Source: Zoogloea sp041911615
Lineage (GTDB): Bacteria > Pseudomonadota > Gammaproteobacteria > Burkholderiales > Rhodocyclaceae
Direction of reading: 5' to 3'
NCBI RefSeq assembly: GCF_041911615.1
Contig: NZ_JAYROR010000101.1
Coordinates: forward strand, 35,094 to 99,093
DNA length: 64,000 bases
The notes beneath the pieces are model-generated. The model was given only the letters and a program-made list of their open reading frames with translations. It did not search any database and was not told where the DNA came from. Shown here one piece after another: positions 32,826-41,429 of the stretch. How positions within the stretch are numbered: the first letter of the stretch is position 1; every line of letters begins with the position of its first letter. A program made the translations under genes and the position numbers.

Positions 32826-33464
32826 TTACTGGTTCAGGAGGGCCGCCGCCGGTTGAAGGGCCGCGGGCCGGGCGGGCGGCGGCGGGGCGACGACGCCCAT
32901 CGAGATGATGTACTTGAGGGCCTCGTCGACGCTCATGTCGAGCTCGATGGCGTCCTTGCGGGGCAGCATCAGAAAGAAGCCGGACGTCGGGTTGGGCGTG
33001 GTCGGCACATAGACGCTGACGAAATCGCCGCCCAGGTGATGGGCCGCATCGCCGCCGGGCGCGCCGGTCTGAAAACCGATGGTCCACATGCCCTCGCGCG
33101 GGTACTGGATCAGCAGTGCCTTGCGGAAGGCCTGGCCGTTGCTCGACAGCAAGGTGTCGGAGACCTGCTTGACGCTGTAGTAGATCGACTTGACGACCGG
33201 GATGCGCGACAGGAGGCTTTCCCAGAAGCGCACCATGCGCTGGCCGACGAAGTTCGCGGCGGCCAGCCCGGTAGCGAGGATCACCAGCAGCGACACGACG
33301 ACGCCGACACCCGGCACATGAAAACCGAACAGGGCGTCCGGGCGGATCGAGGCGGGGACGAGCAGCAGGATCTGGTCGAGGGTGGTGACGATCCACGCCA
33401 GCACCACGAAGGTGATGACGACCGGGATCCAGATCAGCAGGCCGGTGACAAAGTATTTTTTCAT
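32826..33464 (-). CDS. DUF502 family membrane protein
   Basis: A 212-aa inner-membrane protein with two helices (about residues 4-28 and 50-72). A conserved cytoplasmic or periplasmic domain follows (IPVVKSIYYSVKQVSDTL, PREGMWTIGFQTG, VYVPTTPNPTSGFFLMLPR). The family is widespread and its function is unknown. It lies between fmdB (25 bases) and aspS (64 bases), a conserved betaproteobacterial order. The C terminus is a proline/alanine-rich tail. Confidence 0.9.
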   Translation of the reverse strand: MKKYFVTGLLIWIPVVITFVVLAWIVTTLDQILLLVPASIRPDALFGFHVPGVGVVVSLLVILATGLAAANFVGQRMVRFWESLLSRIPVVKSIYYSVKQVSDTLLSSNGQAFRKALLIQYPREGMWTIGFQTGAPGGDAAHHLGGDFVSVYVPTTPNPTSGFFLMLPRKDAIELDMSVDEALKYIISMGVVAPPPPARPAALQPAAALLNQ

Positions 33465-33489
33465 TCAGCGGTCAGGGGCGCGCGGGCGC

Positions 33490-33756
33490 TCAGTGGCACG
33501 CGCAGCTACCGCCGCAGGGTGTCGAAGCCGGAGCCTCCGATTTCGCCGGTTCGGATTTCGGGCTGGCGCCGGAGCCACCCTTGAAGTCGGTGGCGTACCA
33601 GCCGCTACCCTTGAGCTGGAAGCCCGCGGCCGACAATTGCTTGGCGTAGGTCTCGGCGCCACAGGCGGGGCAGGTGGTGAGCGGTGCGTCGCTCATTTTC
33701 TGAAGGTGATCTTTTTGATGGCCGCAGGTGCTGCAGCGATACTCGTAGATGGGCAT
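33490..33756 (-). CDS. FmdB-type zinc ribbon protein
   Basis: An 88-aa protein with the FmdB zinc ribbon MPIYEYRCSTCGH...CPACGA (four zinc-binding cysteines in the first 40 residues). A flexible Ser/Pro/Lys tail follows, ending in CGGSCACH. First linked to formamidase regulation in Methylophilus; the general function is unknown. The ATG at 33756 is the family's usual start. Confidence 0.92.
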   Translation of the reverse strand: MPIYEYRCSTCGHQKDHLQKMSDAPLTTCPACGAETYAKQLSAAGFQLKGSGWYATDFKGGSGASPKSEPAKSEAPASTPCGGSCACH

Positions 33757-33867
33757 GACGAGCTCCGGAAAGTCAATGGGGCGAAGTTTAGCGCATCGCA
33801 ACATCGGGCGAAACACGGCCCGGTTCCGCCGAGGTGGGGGCGGAACCCTTGTTTTCAAGATGCGGGG

Positions 33868-34716
33868 TCAGAGCATCCCGAGATACGCGGCGGTCAGCGG
33901 TGCGCCCCAGAACAGCGCGAGCAGCCCGGCGGCGCCCAGGTAGGGGCCGAAGGGGATGGGAATCTCCCGGCCATGCTGGCGCAGCACGATCAGGGCGATG
34001 CCGACCACCGCACCGACCAGCGAAGACAGCAGGATGGTGAGCGGGAGCACCTGCCAGCCGAGCCAGGCACCGATGGCCGCGAGCAGCTTGAAGTCGCCGT
34101 AGCCCATGCCTTCCTTGCCGGTGGCGAGCTTGAACAGCCAGAACACCGACCACAGCGAGAGGTAGCCGGCCGCGGCACCGATCACCGCGCTGGGCAGGTC
34201 GGTGTAGGTGCCCCCCAGATTGAGCAGCAAGCCAAGCCACAGCAGCGGGAGGGTGATGCTGTCGGGAAGCAGTTGGGTGTCGAGGTCGATGAAGCACAGC
34301 GCGATCATGGCCCAGATGAAGACCAGGGCGCCGGCGGCGGCAACGCCGAAGCCGAAGTGGAAGGCCGCGACACCCGACAGTGCGGCGCAGAGCAGCTCGA
34401 TCAAGGGGTAACGGGCACTGATCGGACCGCTGCAATGGCGGCAGCGACCACGCAGCAGCAGGTAGCTGACCACCGGGATGTTCTCGAGCGCGCCGATCGG
34501 GTGTCCGCAGTGCGGACAGCGGGAGCGCGGTGTGGCGAGGTTGAAGCGCGGCGTCTCGATCGCTTCCTCGCCACGCAGGCTTGCCGCCTCGGCTTGCCAT
34601 TCGCGTTCCATCATCACCGGCAGGCGGTGGATGACGACGTTGAGGAAGCTGCCGATGAAGAGTCCGAGCAGCGCGCAGACAGCCGCGAAGACCAGCGGAT
34701 CGCGAAAGATGTCCAT
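33868..34716 (-). CDS. pilD: prepilin peptidase / N-methyltransferase
   Basis: A 282-aa inner-membrane aspartate peptidase that cuts class III signal peptides and methylates the new N terminus. Four zinc-site cysteines (CPHC and CRHC, about residues 67-94) lie in the cytoplasmic loop. The two catalytic aspartates are in FIDLDTQLLPD and GYGDFKLLA, and about seven helices follow. It should process the prepilin-like proteins at 2057-6189. It is the last gene of pilB-pilC-pilD, 14 bases after pilC. Confidence 0.96.
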   Translation of the reverse strand: MDIFRDPLVFAAVCALLGLFIGSFLNVVIHRLPVMMEREWQAEAASLRGEEAIETPRFNLATPRSRCPHCGHPIGALENIPVVSYLLLRGRCRHCSGPISARYPLIELLCAALSGVAAFHFGFGVAAAGALVFIWAMIALCFIDLDTQLLPDSITLPLLWLGLLLNLGGTYTDLPSAVIGAAAGYLSLWSVFWLFKLATGKEGMGYGDFKLLAAIGAWLGWQVLPLTILLSSLVGAVVGIALIVLRQHGREIPIPFGPYLGAAGLLALFWGAPLTAAYLGML

Positions 34717-34730
34717 CGAAATCCGCCGGC

Positions 34731-35978
34731 TTAGCCGACGACCGCGCCGATCTTGAAGATCGGAAGATACATCGCGACGACGAGGCCGCCGATCACTACG
34801 CCGAGGAAAACCATGATCATCGGTTCGAGCAGCTGGCTCAGGCCGGCGACGGCATCATCGACCTCGCGCTCGAAGAAGTCGGCGACCTTGCTGAGCATCG
34901 AGTCGAGCTGGCCGGATTCTTCGCCGATGGACACCATCTGGATGACCATGGTCGGGAACACGAGGGCATTTTGCATCGCGACGGTGAGGCTCGTACCGGT
35001 GCTCACCTCGGACTGGATCTGTCGGGTGGCCTGTCGATAGACCACGTTGCCCGCTGCGCCACCGACCGAGTCCAGGGCTTCGACGAGGGGAACACCGGCG
35101 GCGAACATCGTGGACAGCGTACGCGTCCAGCGGGCGATGGTGGCTTTCCGGACGACTTCGCCAATGACGGGGATCTGCAGCGTCATCTTGTCGACGGCCA
35201 CCTGCATCGGAACGGAATGCTTGTACGCGTAGGAAATGCCCAGCAGGCCGCCGATCAGCAAGGTAAAGCCGATGTACCAATAGGCGAGGAAAAAGTCGGA
35301 AATGGCAATGACCAGCATCGTCGGGGCGGGCAGGTCGGCGCCGAAGCTCGCGAACACCTTCTTGAACTCGGGCACCACGAACAGCATCATGACCGAGACG
35401 ACCAGTGCGGCCACGACGACCACCGCAACCGGGTAGAACATCGCCGACTTGATCTTGCTCTTGATGGCGAGGATTTTTTCCTTGTACGTGGCAAGACGAT
35501 CGAGGAGGGAGTCGAGGATGCCCGCCTGTTCGCCGGCCGCGACGAGGTTGCAGAACAGCGCGTCGAAGTGGTCGGGGTGGCGCCGGAACGCCTGGGAAAG
35601 GCTGCTGCCGGTCTCGACGTTGGCGCGAACGTCGTTGAGCAAGCGGGCCAACGACGGGTTGCCACAGCCCTTGATCGAGATGTCGAAGGATTGCAGCAAC
35701 GGCACGCCGGATCGCATCATCGTGGCGAGCTGCCGGGTGAAGAGCGCGATGTCCTTGTCGGTGATCTTGCGGCCGCGGGCGAAGGCCTGCTTGCGGATCT
35801 TGTGGGTCAGGATGCCCTGACGGCGCAGGATGGTCTGCACGACGGTTTCCGTCGTGGCGCGCATTTCACCCCGGATGATCTTGCCGGTCTTGTCCTTGCC
35901 TTCCCAGATGAAAAGGTGTTCGCGCGCGATGTTGGAGGCGGCGCGGGAAGGGGCTTTCTTGTTCGGTGCAGTGGCCAT
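34731..35978 (-). CDS. pilC: type IV pilus inner-membrane platform protein
   Basis: A 415-aa protein with two repeated GspF domains (about residues 80-200 and 285-405), each followed by membrane helices. Signatures are LFTRQLATMMRSGVPLLQSFDI and RWTRTLSTMFAAGVPLVEALD. It couples the PilB motor to pilin insertion. The N-terminal 60 residues carry the usual WEGKDKTGKIIRGEM segment. It is 22 bases after pilB and 14 before pilD. Confidence 0.96.
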   Translation of the reverse strand: MATAPNKKAPSRAASNIAREHLFIWEGKDKTGKIIRGEMRATTETVVQTILRRQGILTHKIRKQAFARGRKITDKDIALFTRQLATMMRSGVPLLQSFDISIKGCGNPSLARLLNDVRANVETGSSLSQAFRRHPDHFDALFCNLVAAGEQAGILDSLLDRLATYKEKILAIKSKIKSAMFYPVAVVVVAALVVSVMMLFVVPEFKKVFASFGADLPAPTMLVIAISDFFLAYWYIGFTLLIGGLLGISYAYKHSVPMQVAVDKMTLQIPVIGEVVRKATIARWTRTLSTMFAAGVPLVEALDSVGGAAGNVVYRQATRQIQSEVSTGTSLTVAMQNALVFPTMVIQMVSIGEESGQLDSMLSKVADFFEREVDDAVAGLSQLLEPMIMVFLGVVIGGLVVAMYLPIFKIGAVVG

Positions 35979-36000
35979 CGATAGTTTCCGCGTGAAGCAA

Positions 36001-37716
36001 TCACTCGTTCGTGCAGGCGAGGACTTCGGTCAGCGACGTGACCCCTTGCTTCACCTTCAGCAGGCCGGACTGGCGCAGATCCCTGACGCCCTCGATCTGG
36101 GCTTGGGCCGCGATATCCATCGAGTTGCCGTTCGTCATGATTATACGTGCGATCTCTTCGGAGATCGGCATCACTTGGTAAATGCCGAGCCGCCCCTTGT
36201 AGCCGCTACCCTTGCATCGCTCGCAGCCCTTGGGGCCGTAGGGTTGCCAGGTGCCGTCGATGTCCTCCTGGGTGAAACCCGCCGAGATGAGGGCTTCGAT
36301 CGGGATGTCGACCGGCTGTTTGCAGCTGCACAGGCGGCGGGCTAGCCGCTGGGCGGTGATCATGATCACCGACGAGGCTATATTGAACGGCGCGACGCCC
36401 ATATTCTTGAGGCGTTCGAGCGTGGACGGGGCATCGTTGGTGTGCAGGGTCGACAGCACGATGTGGCCCGTTTGCGCCGCCTTGATGGAAATCTCGGCGG
36501 TTTCGAGATCGCGGATTTCGCCCACCATGATGACGTCCGGATCCTGGCGCAGGAAGGCGCGCAGGGCCGACGCGAAGGTGAGGCCGGCCTTTTCGTTGAC
36601 GTTGACCTGGTTGATGCCGGGCAGGTTGATTTCGGCCGGGTCTTCGGCGGTGCTGATGTTGACGCCCGGCTTGTTGAGGATGTTGAGGCAGGTGTAGAGC
36701 GAGACCGTCTTGCCGCTGCCGGTCGGGCCGGTGACGAGGACCATGCCGTAAGGCCGGGCGATGGCTTCGAGCAGGGCGGCCTTCTGGTCGGGTTCGTAAC
36801 CGAGGGCATCCACGCCCAGCATGGCCGAGGTGGGGTCGAGGATCCGCATCACGATCTTTTCGCCGTGAAGCGTGGGCAGCGTCGAGACCCGGAAGTCGAT
36901 GGCCTTGTTCTTGGAGAGCACCAGCTTCATCCGGCCGTCCTGGGGCACGCGCTTCTCGGAGATGTCGAGCCGCGAGATGACCTTGATTCGGGCAGCGATC
37001 TTTTCCTTCAGGACGAGGGGCGGCTGGGCGATCTCGCGCAGGATGCCGTCGGTGCGGAAGCGGATGCGGTAGTACTTCTCGTAGGGCTCGAAGTGGATGT
37101 CCGAGGCGCCTTCGTTGATGGCGTCGATCAGCAGCTTCTGGATGAAGCGCACGACGGGCGCGTCGTCGACTTCGGAGGCGCTGTCTTCGATGGGCGGAGC
37201 GTCGGCCGGGCTGTCCTGGCCGAGCAGATCCATGTCGAATTCTTCGCCGGTGAGGTCCTTGAGGGTGGCGGTGGCGCTTTCCGAGAGTCGTTCGACCAGG
37301 GCAACCAGCTTGGGCGCCTCGACAACCACCGGATCGACGACCAGGCCGGTCTGAAAGCGGATCTCGTCGAGGACGCGCAGATTGGACGGATCGGCCAATG
37401 CCAGGCTGAGCCGGTTGCCGCGCCGCCCGAGCGCGACGACCTGATGCTTGATCATCAGCTTGCGGTCGATGGCGTCGACGGGCAGGTAACTGGGTTCGAA
37501 GGCGCCGAGGTCGAGGGCTGGCGAGCCGAAGGTCTCGGCCGCGAAGCGGGCGACGTCGTTGGCGCTCATCAGGCCCCGGTTGATGACTTCGAGGACGAAC
37601 TCGTTCGGGTTTCCCGAGGTCGACGAGCACTGGACGGCCTCGGCCTCGAGGAGCCGGCCGTGTTGAACCAGGGCGCGCGCGAGCCCGCTCAGGGCGGCTT
37701 GGGGAGTTGCTGACAT
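36001..37716 (-). CDS. pilB: type IV pilus assembly ATPase
   Basis: A 571-aa hexameric motor that powers pilus extension. Two N-terminal MshEN-like domains (about residues 1-160), Walker A GPTGSGKT (about residue 335), an Asp box and Walker B (DPDVIMVGEIRD), and a His box are present. A four-cysteine zinc site lies at CSCKQP and CERCKGSGYKGRLGIYQ (about 462-510). The MshEN region often binds cyclic di-GMP, which would link it to the GGDEF protein at 6609-8387. That link is inference. Confidence 0.96.
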   Translation of the reverse strand: MSATPQAALSGLARALVQHGRLLEAEAVQCSSTSGNPNEFVLEVINRGLMSANDVARFAAETFGSPALDLGAFEPSYLPVDAIDRKLMIKHQVVALGRRGNRLSLALADPSNLRVLDEIRFQTGLVVDPVVVEAPKLVALVERLSESATATLKDLTGEEFDMDLLGQDSPADAPPIEDSASEVDDAPVVRFIQKLLIDAINEGASDIHFEPYEKYYRIRFRTDGILREIAQPPLVLKEKIAARIKVISRLDISEKRVPQDGRMKLVLSKNKAIDFRVSTLPTLHGEKIVMRILDPTSAMLGVDALGYEPDQKAALLEAIARPYGMVLVTGPTGSGKTVSLYTCLNILNKPGVNISTAEDPAEINLPGINQVNVNEKAGLTFASALRAFLRQDPDVIMVGEIRDLETAEISIKAAQTGHIVLSTLHTNDAPSTLERLKNMGVAPFNIASSVIMITAQRLARRLCSCKQPVDIPIEALISAGFTQEDIDGTWQPYGPKGCERCKGSGYKGRLGIYQVMPISEEIARIIMTNGNSMDIAAQAQIEGVRDLRQSGLLKVKQGVTSLTEVLACTNE

Positions 37717-37806
37717 GCCTGAACGTCGATGTGGTTGGTCGGCCTGAAATGTGCTTGGATCATGCCGTCAGGCCCGGGGCTTGTAAAGCCGCGACACGTT
37801 TTGTGG

Positions 37807-39078
37807 CTACTTTTTTGCATTGGGGCGGAATATTCGCACGGTCTTGATGCGACGGTCCTCCGCCTGGACCACTTCGATGGGAACGCCGGCGATCTTGATC
37901 GACAGACCGGCTTCGGGGATGTCCTGCAGGTGTTCGAGGAGCAGCCCGTTGAGCGTCTTGGGGCCGTCGAGCGGCAGGTCGAGGCCGAGCTTGCGGTTAA
38001 CGGTGCGCAGGTGCTGACCGCCGTCCACGAGCAGACTGTCGCCCTGCCAGGCAAGGCGTTCGGCGCCGCCGGGGGCGCTGGTGGTGAACTTGCCGATCAG
38101 CTCCTCGATGATGTCCTCGAGGGTCACGAGGCCCAGCAACTCGCCGTATTCGTCCACCACCAGACCGAGGCGCTCGCGGTTTTCCTGGAAGAACTGGAGT
38201 TGCGAATAGACCGGCGTGCTGGCCGGAATGAAGTAGGGGCGCGACAGCGTTTCGCGGATGTCCGCGGCGCTCAGGCTGCGTTCGAGGGTCTGGCCGAGGA
38301 CGCGACGGACGTGGAGTATGCCGATCACCGCGTTCATCTCGCCGTCGAAGACCGGCTGCCGGGTGTGGTAGCAGGTGGCCAGGTGGCCCTCGATCACGTC
38401 GATGGGATCGGCGATGTTGACGGCCTCGATCTGGTTGCGCGGCGTCATCACGTCCTCGACGGTAATGTCCTCGAGCTCGAACAGGTTGAGCAGGATGCTG
38501 CGGTGTTTGGGCGGGATGAAGCCGCCCGACTCGATCACCATCGTGCGCAGCTCTTCCGTGGACAAGTGCTGGGCGGTCTGGCTGCCATCGCTGTCGAGGC
38601 GCAGCAGGCGGAGCAGGCCGGCCACGAAGAGATTGACGAACCACACCACGAAATACAGCCCCTTGAGCAGCCCGGAAAGCGGGTAGCTGACGATGCTGGC
38701 GAGGCGATTAGCGTGGTTCGCGCCGATCACCTTCGGGGTGATCTCGGCAAAGACGAGGATCAGGAAGGTGACGCCGAGGGTGCTCACGCCGAGCACCCAT
38801 TCCTCGTTGCCGAAGAGCTGGATCGTGATGACGCTGACCAGCGTGGCCGCCGCGGCGTTAACGAGGTTGTTGAACAGCAGGATGATGCCGAGCAGCTTGT
38901 CGGTCTGGTCGAGCAGCTCGAGGGCCAGCCGAGCGCCACGGGAGCCGAGGCTGGCGGCGGAGCGCAGGCGATAGCGGTTGGCCGCCATCATGGCCGTTTC
39001 GGCCATCGAGAAGAAACCGGAAAGCGCCAGCAATGCGGCCAGGATGGCCGACTGGGCGTAAAGCGGGATGGCGTCCAC
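37807..39078 (-). CDS. corB: CNNM/CorB-type membrane protein with CBS pair
   Basis: A 423-aa protein. The first about 160 residues are the DUF21 transmembrane domain (FSMAETAMMAANRYR, FAEITPKVIGA). Two CBS domains (about 210-330, VMTPRNQIEAV and LVVDEYGELLGLVTLEDIIEELIG) and a CorC_HlyC domain (about 345-420) follow. The family is tied to magnesium or other divalent-cation export. Synteny with ypjD and ffh, the same order as yfjD-ypjD-ffh in E. coli, supports CorB. Confidence 0.92.
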   Translation of the reverse strand: MDAIPLYAQSAILAALLALSGFFSMAETAMMAANRYRLRSAASLGSRGARLALELLDQTDKLLGIILLFNNLVNAAAATLVSVITIQLFGNEEWVLGVSTLGVTFLILVFAEITPKVIGANHANRLASIVSYPLSGLLKGLYFVVWFVNLFVAGLLRLLRLDSDGSQTAQHLSTEELRTMVIESGGFIPPKHRSILLNLFELEDITVEDVMTPRNQIEAVNIADPIDVIEGHLATCYHTRQPVFDGEMNAVIGILHVRRVLGQTLERSLSAADIRETLSRPYFIPASTPVYSQLQFFQENRERLGLVVDEYGELLGLVTLEDIIEELIGKFTTSAPGGAERLAWQGDSLLVDGGQHLRTVNRKLGLDLPLDGPKTLNGLLLEHLQDIPEAGLSIKIAGVPIEVVQAEDRRIKTVRIFRPNAKK

Positions 39079-39139
39079 GCGGGGTGCGGGTGATTCCGTT
39101 GAAAAGGCCGACCGAGTATTCAGGCCGGGTCGGGCCTTG

Positions 39140-39967
39140 TCAAGCGCTGCGGCCGAGCAGCACCTCGGCGACGAAGCGGCTGCCGACGTAGGCCAGCATC
39201 AGCGCGATGAAGCCGGCCAGGGTCCAGTATTGCGCCTTGCGCCCGCGCCAGCCCTGGAAATGCCGGCCGGCCAGCAGGCCACCGAAGATGAGCCACGAGA
39301 TGACCGCGAAAACCGTCTTGTGGTCAAAGCGGAAGGCCTTGCCGAACAAGGCTTCGGAGAACAGGATGCCCGAGCCGACGGTCAGCGTGAGCAGCACGAA
39401 GGCGATCCCGATCAGCCGGAACAGCAGGGTTTCCATCGTAAGCAGCGGCGGCAGCGCGGCGATCGCGCGGGTGAGGCGCGCGCTGTGCAGGCGACGTTCG
39501 GCGGCGGCCATCAGCACCGCGTGCAGGGCGGCCAGGGTAAAGAGGCTGTAGGCCAGCATCGCCACCACGAAGTGGGCGCGGAACAGCGGCGAGTTGGCGT
39601 TCTCGAGCACGTGGGTGTCGGGAAAGAAAGCCGGCAGCAGCGAGCACACGGCCGCAACGGGCATGCCGAGGGTCTGCAGGCCTTCGAGCCGGGCGTAGAG
39701 GCTCTCGATCCAGTAGAACAGGATCGCCAGCCACAGCATGAGCGACAGCGCGAGACTGAAACCGAAATGAATGCCCTCCGCCGAGAAGAACGTGCTGTTG
39801 AGCGCGAAGCCGTGGGCGATCAGCGCCGCGAGCATCAACAGGCGCTCCTTGGGCTGCAGGCCCTGGCGTGGGGCGGCGGTTGGCGCGACCCAGCGGCTGT
39901 GCCAGAAATGCACGCCAAGCAGTGCGTACAGGGAGGCGGGGAGGAGATGAAGTAGAATCGCGGGCAT
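39140..39967 (-). CDS. ypjD: YpjD / CcsA-like cytochrome c assembly family membrane protein
   Basis: A 275-aa inner-membrane protein with eight helices of the CcmC/CcsA/YpjD haem-handling superfamily. Histidines that may hold haem are in FRAHFVVAMLAYS and FRFDHKTVFAVISW. The full WWD motif of CcsA is not evident, which is usual for YpjD. It lies between corB and the divergent ffh, as in E. coli. Its role is still unclear. Confidence 0.9.
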   Translation of the reverse strand: MPAILLHLLPASLYALLGVHFWHSRWVAPTAAPRQGLQPKERLLMLAALIAHGFALNSTFFSAEGIHFGFSLALSLMLWLAILFYWIESLYARLEGLQTLGMPVAAVCSLLPAFFPDTHVLENANSPLFRAHFVVAMLAYSLFTLAALHAVLMAAAERRLHSARLTRAIAALPPLLTMETLLFRLIGIAFVLLTLTVGSGILFSEALFGKAFRFDHKTVFAVISWLIFGGLLAGRHFQGWRGRKAQYWTLAGFIALMLAYVGSRFVAEVLLGRSA

Positions 39968-40005
39968 CTTCGAAGTTTACCCCAAGGCCTCCGCTACAAA
40001 CCATC

Positions 40006-41367
40006 ATGCTGGATAACCTCACGACGCGACTTGCCAAAGTCGTTAAAACCCTGCGCGGTCAGGCTCGCCTGACCGAAGACAACATCCAGGACGCCCTGCG
40101 CGAGGTCCGCATGGCCTTGCTGGAGGCCGACGTGGCCTTGCCGGTGGTGAAGGACTTCATCGCCCGGGTGAAGGAAAAGGCCGTCGGCACAGAGGTGCTC
40201 AGTTCGCTGACGCCGGGCCAGGCCCTGGTCGGCGTGGTGCATCGCGAACTCACCGACCTGATGGGGGGCGCCCATGCCGGGCTCAACCTGGCCACCCAGC
40301 CGCCGGCGATCATCCTGATGGCGGGTCTGCAGGGCGCCGGCAAGACGACGACCACCGGCAAGCTCGGCAAGATGCTCGTCGAGCGGATGAAGAAGAAGGT
40401 GCTGACCGTGTCCACCGACGTCTATCGTCCGGCGGCCATCGCTCAGCTGCAGACGGTGGCCGAGCAGGCCGGCATCGCGTTCTTCCCGTCCTCCGTCGAT
40501 CAGAAGCCCGTCGACATCGCCCTGGCGGCCGTCGATTACGCCCGTCGCCACTACTTTGACGTGCTGCTCGTCGATACCGCCGGCCGGCTCGCCATTGACC
40601 AGGCGATGATGGAGGAAATCCAGGCGCTGCACGCGACGGTGAAGCCGATCGAAACCCTGTTCGTCGTCGATGCGATGCTCGGCCAGGATGCGGTGAATAC
40701 CGCCCGCGCTTTCAACGATGCCCTGCCGCTCACCGGCGTGGTGCTCACCAAGCTCGACGGCGATGCCCGCGGCGGCGCGGCCCTGTCGGTGCGTCACGTG
40801 ACCGGCAAGCCGCTCAAGTTTGCGGGGGTCGGCGAGAAGCTGGCCGGCCTCGAGGAGTTCCATCCCGAGCGGATGGCCAGCCGGATTCTTGGCATGGGCG
40901 ACATCCTGTCGCTGGTCGAGGATGCCCGCCGCGGCGTCGATGAAGAGAAGGCCAAGGAGTTCGCCCAGAAGCTCAAGAGTGGCAAGGGCTTCGACCTGAA
41001 CGACTTCAAGGACCAGCTCGGCCAGATGAAGAAGATGGGTGGCCTCACCAGCCTGCTCGACAAGCTGCCGGCGCAGTTCGCGCAGGCCGCGGGCCAGCTT
41101 CAGGGCGGCGTCGAGGAGAAGGCCGTCAAGCGCATCGAGGGCATCATCAACTCGATGACCCCGCTCGAGCGGGCCAAGCCGGAACTCCTCAAGGCGTCAC
41201 GCAAGCGGCGGATCGCCGCCGGCGCCGGGGTGACGGTGCAGGAGGTCAATCGCCTGCTGAGCCAGTTCGAGCAAACCCAGAAGATGATGAAGCAGTTCTC
41301 CAAGGGTGGCATGCAGAAGATGATGCGTGCCATGAAGGGGCTGATGCCCGGCGGCGGCCTGCGCTGA
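40006..41367 (+). CDS. ffh: signal recognition particle protein
   Basis: A 453-aa SRP GTPase that binds signal sequences and 4.5S RNA for co-translational membrane targeting. An N-domain (1-90), a G-domain with GLQGAGKTTT at 107-116, DTAGR and TKLDGDARGG, and a methionine-rich M-domain (about 300-440, FSKGGMQKMMRAMKGLMPGG at the end) are all present. The 5' gap to ypjD is only 38 bases and no strong ribosome binding site is seen. No terminator follows, so the next gene may be read through. Confidence 0.97.
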   Translation: MLDNLTTRLAKVVKTLRGQARLTEDNIQDALREVRMALLEADVALPVVKDFIARVKEKAVGTEVLSSLTPGQALVGVVHRELTDLMGGAHAGLNLATQPPAIILMAGLQGAGKTTTTGKLGKMLVERMKKKVLTVSTDVYRPAAIAQLQTVAEQAGIAFFPSSVDQKPVDIALAAVDYARRHYFDVLLVDTAGRLAIDQAMMEEIQALHATVKPIETLFVVDAMLGQDAVNTARAFNDALPLTGVVLTKLDGDARGGAALSVRHVTGKPLKFAGVGEKLAGLEEFHPERMASRILGMGDILSLVEDARRGVDEEKAKEFAQKLKSGKGFDLNDFKDQLGQMKKMGGLTSLLDKLPAQFAQAAGQLQGGVEEKAVKRIEGIINSMTPLERAKPELLKASRKRRIAAGAGVTVQEVNRLLSQFEQTQKMMKQFSKGGMQKMMRAMKGLMPGGGLR

Positions 41368-41429
41368 GTCGATTCCGCAGCCATCGGGCAGAAACCATGT
41401 CGGCGGCGCGCGCCGGGGAGGAGAGGGCG

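Noticed and set aside
30917..32908. Long plus-strand frame opposite aspS
   Set aside because: It is the shadow of aspS; the composition is Val/Gly/Asp-rich and no domain is visible.
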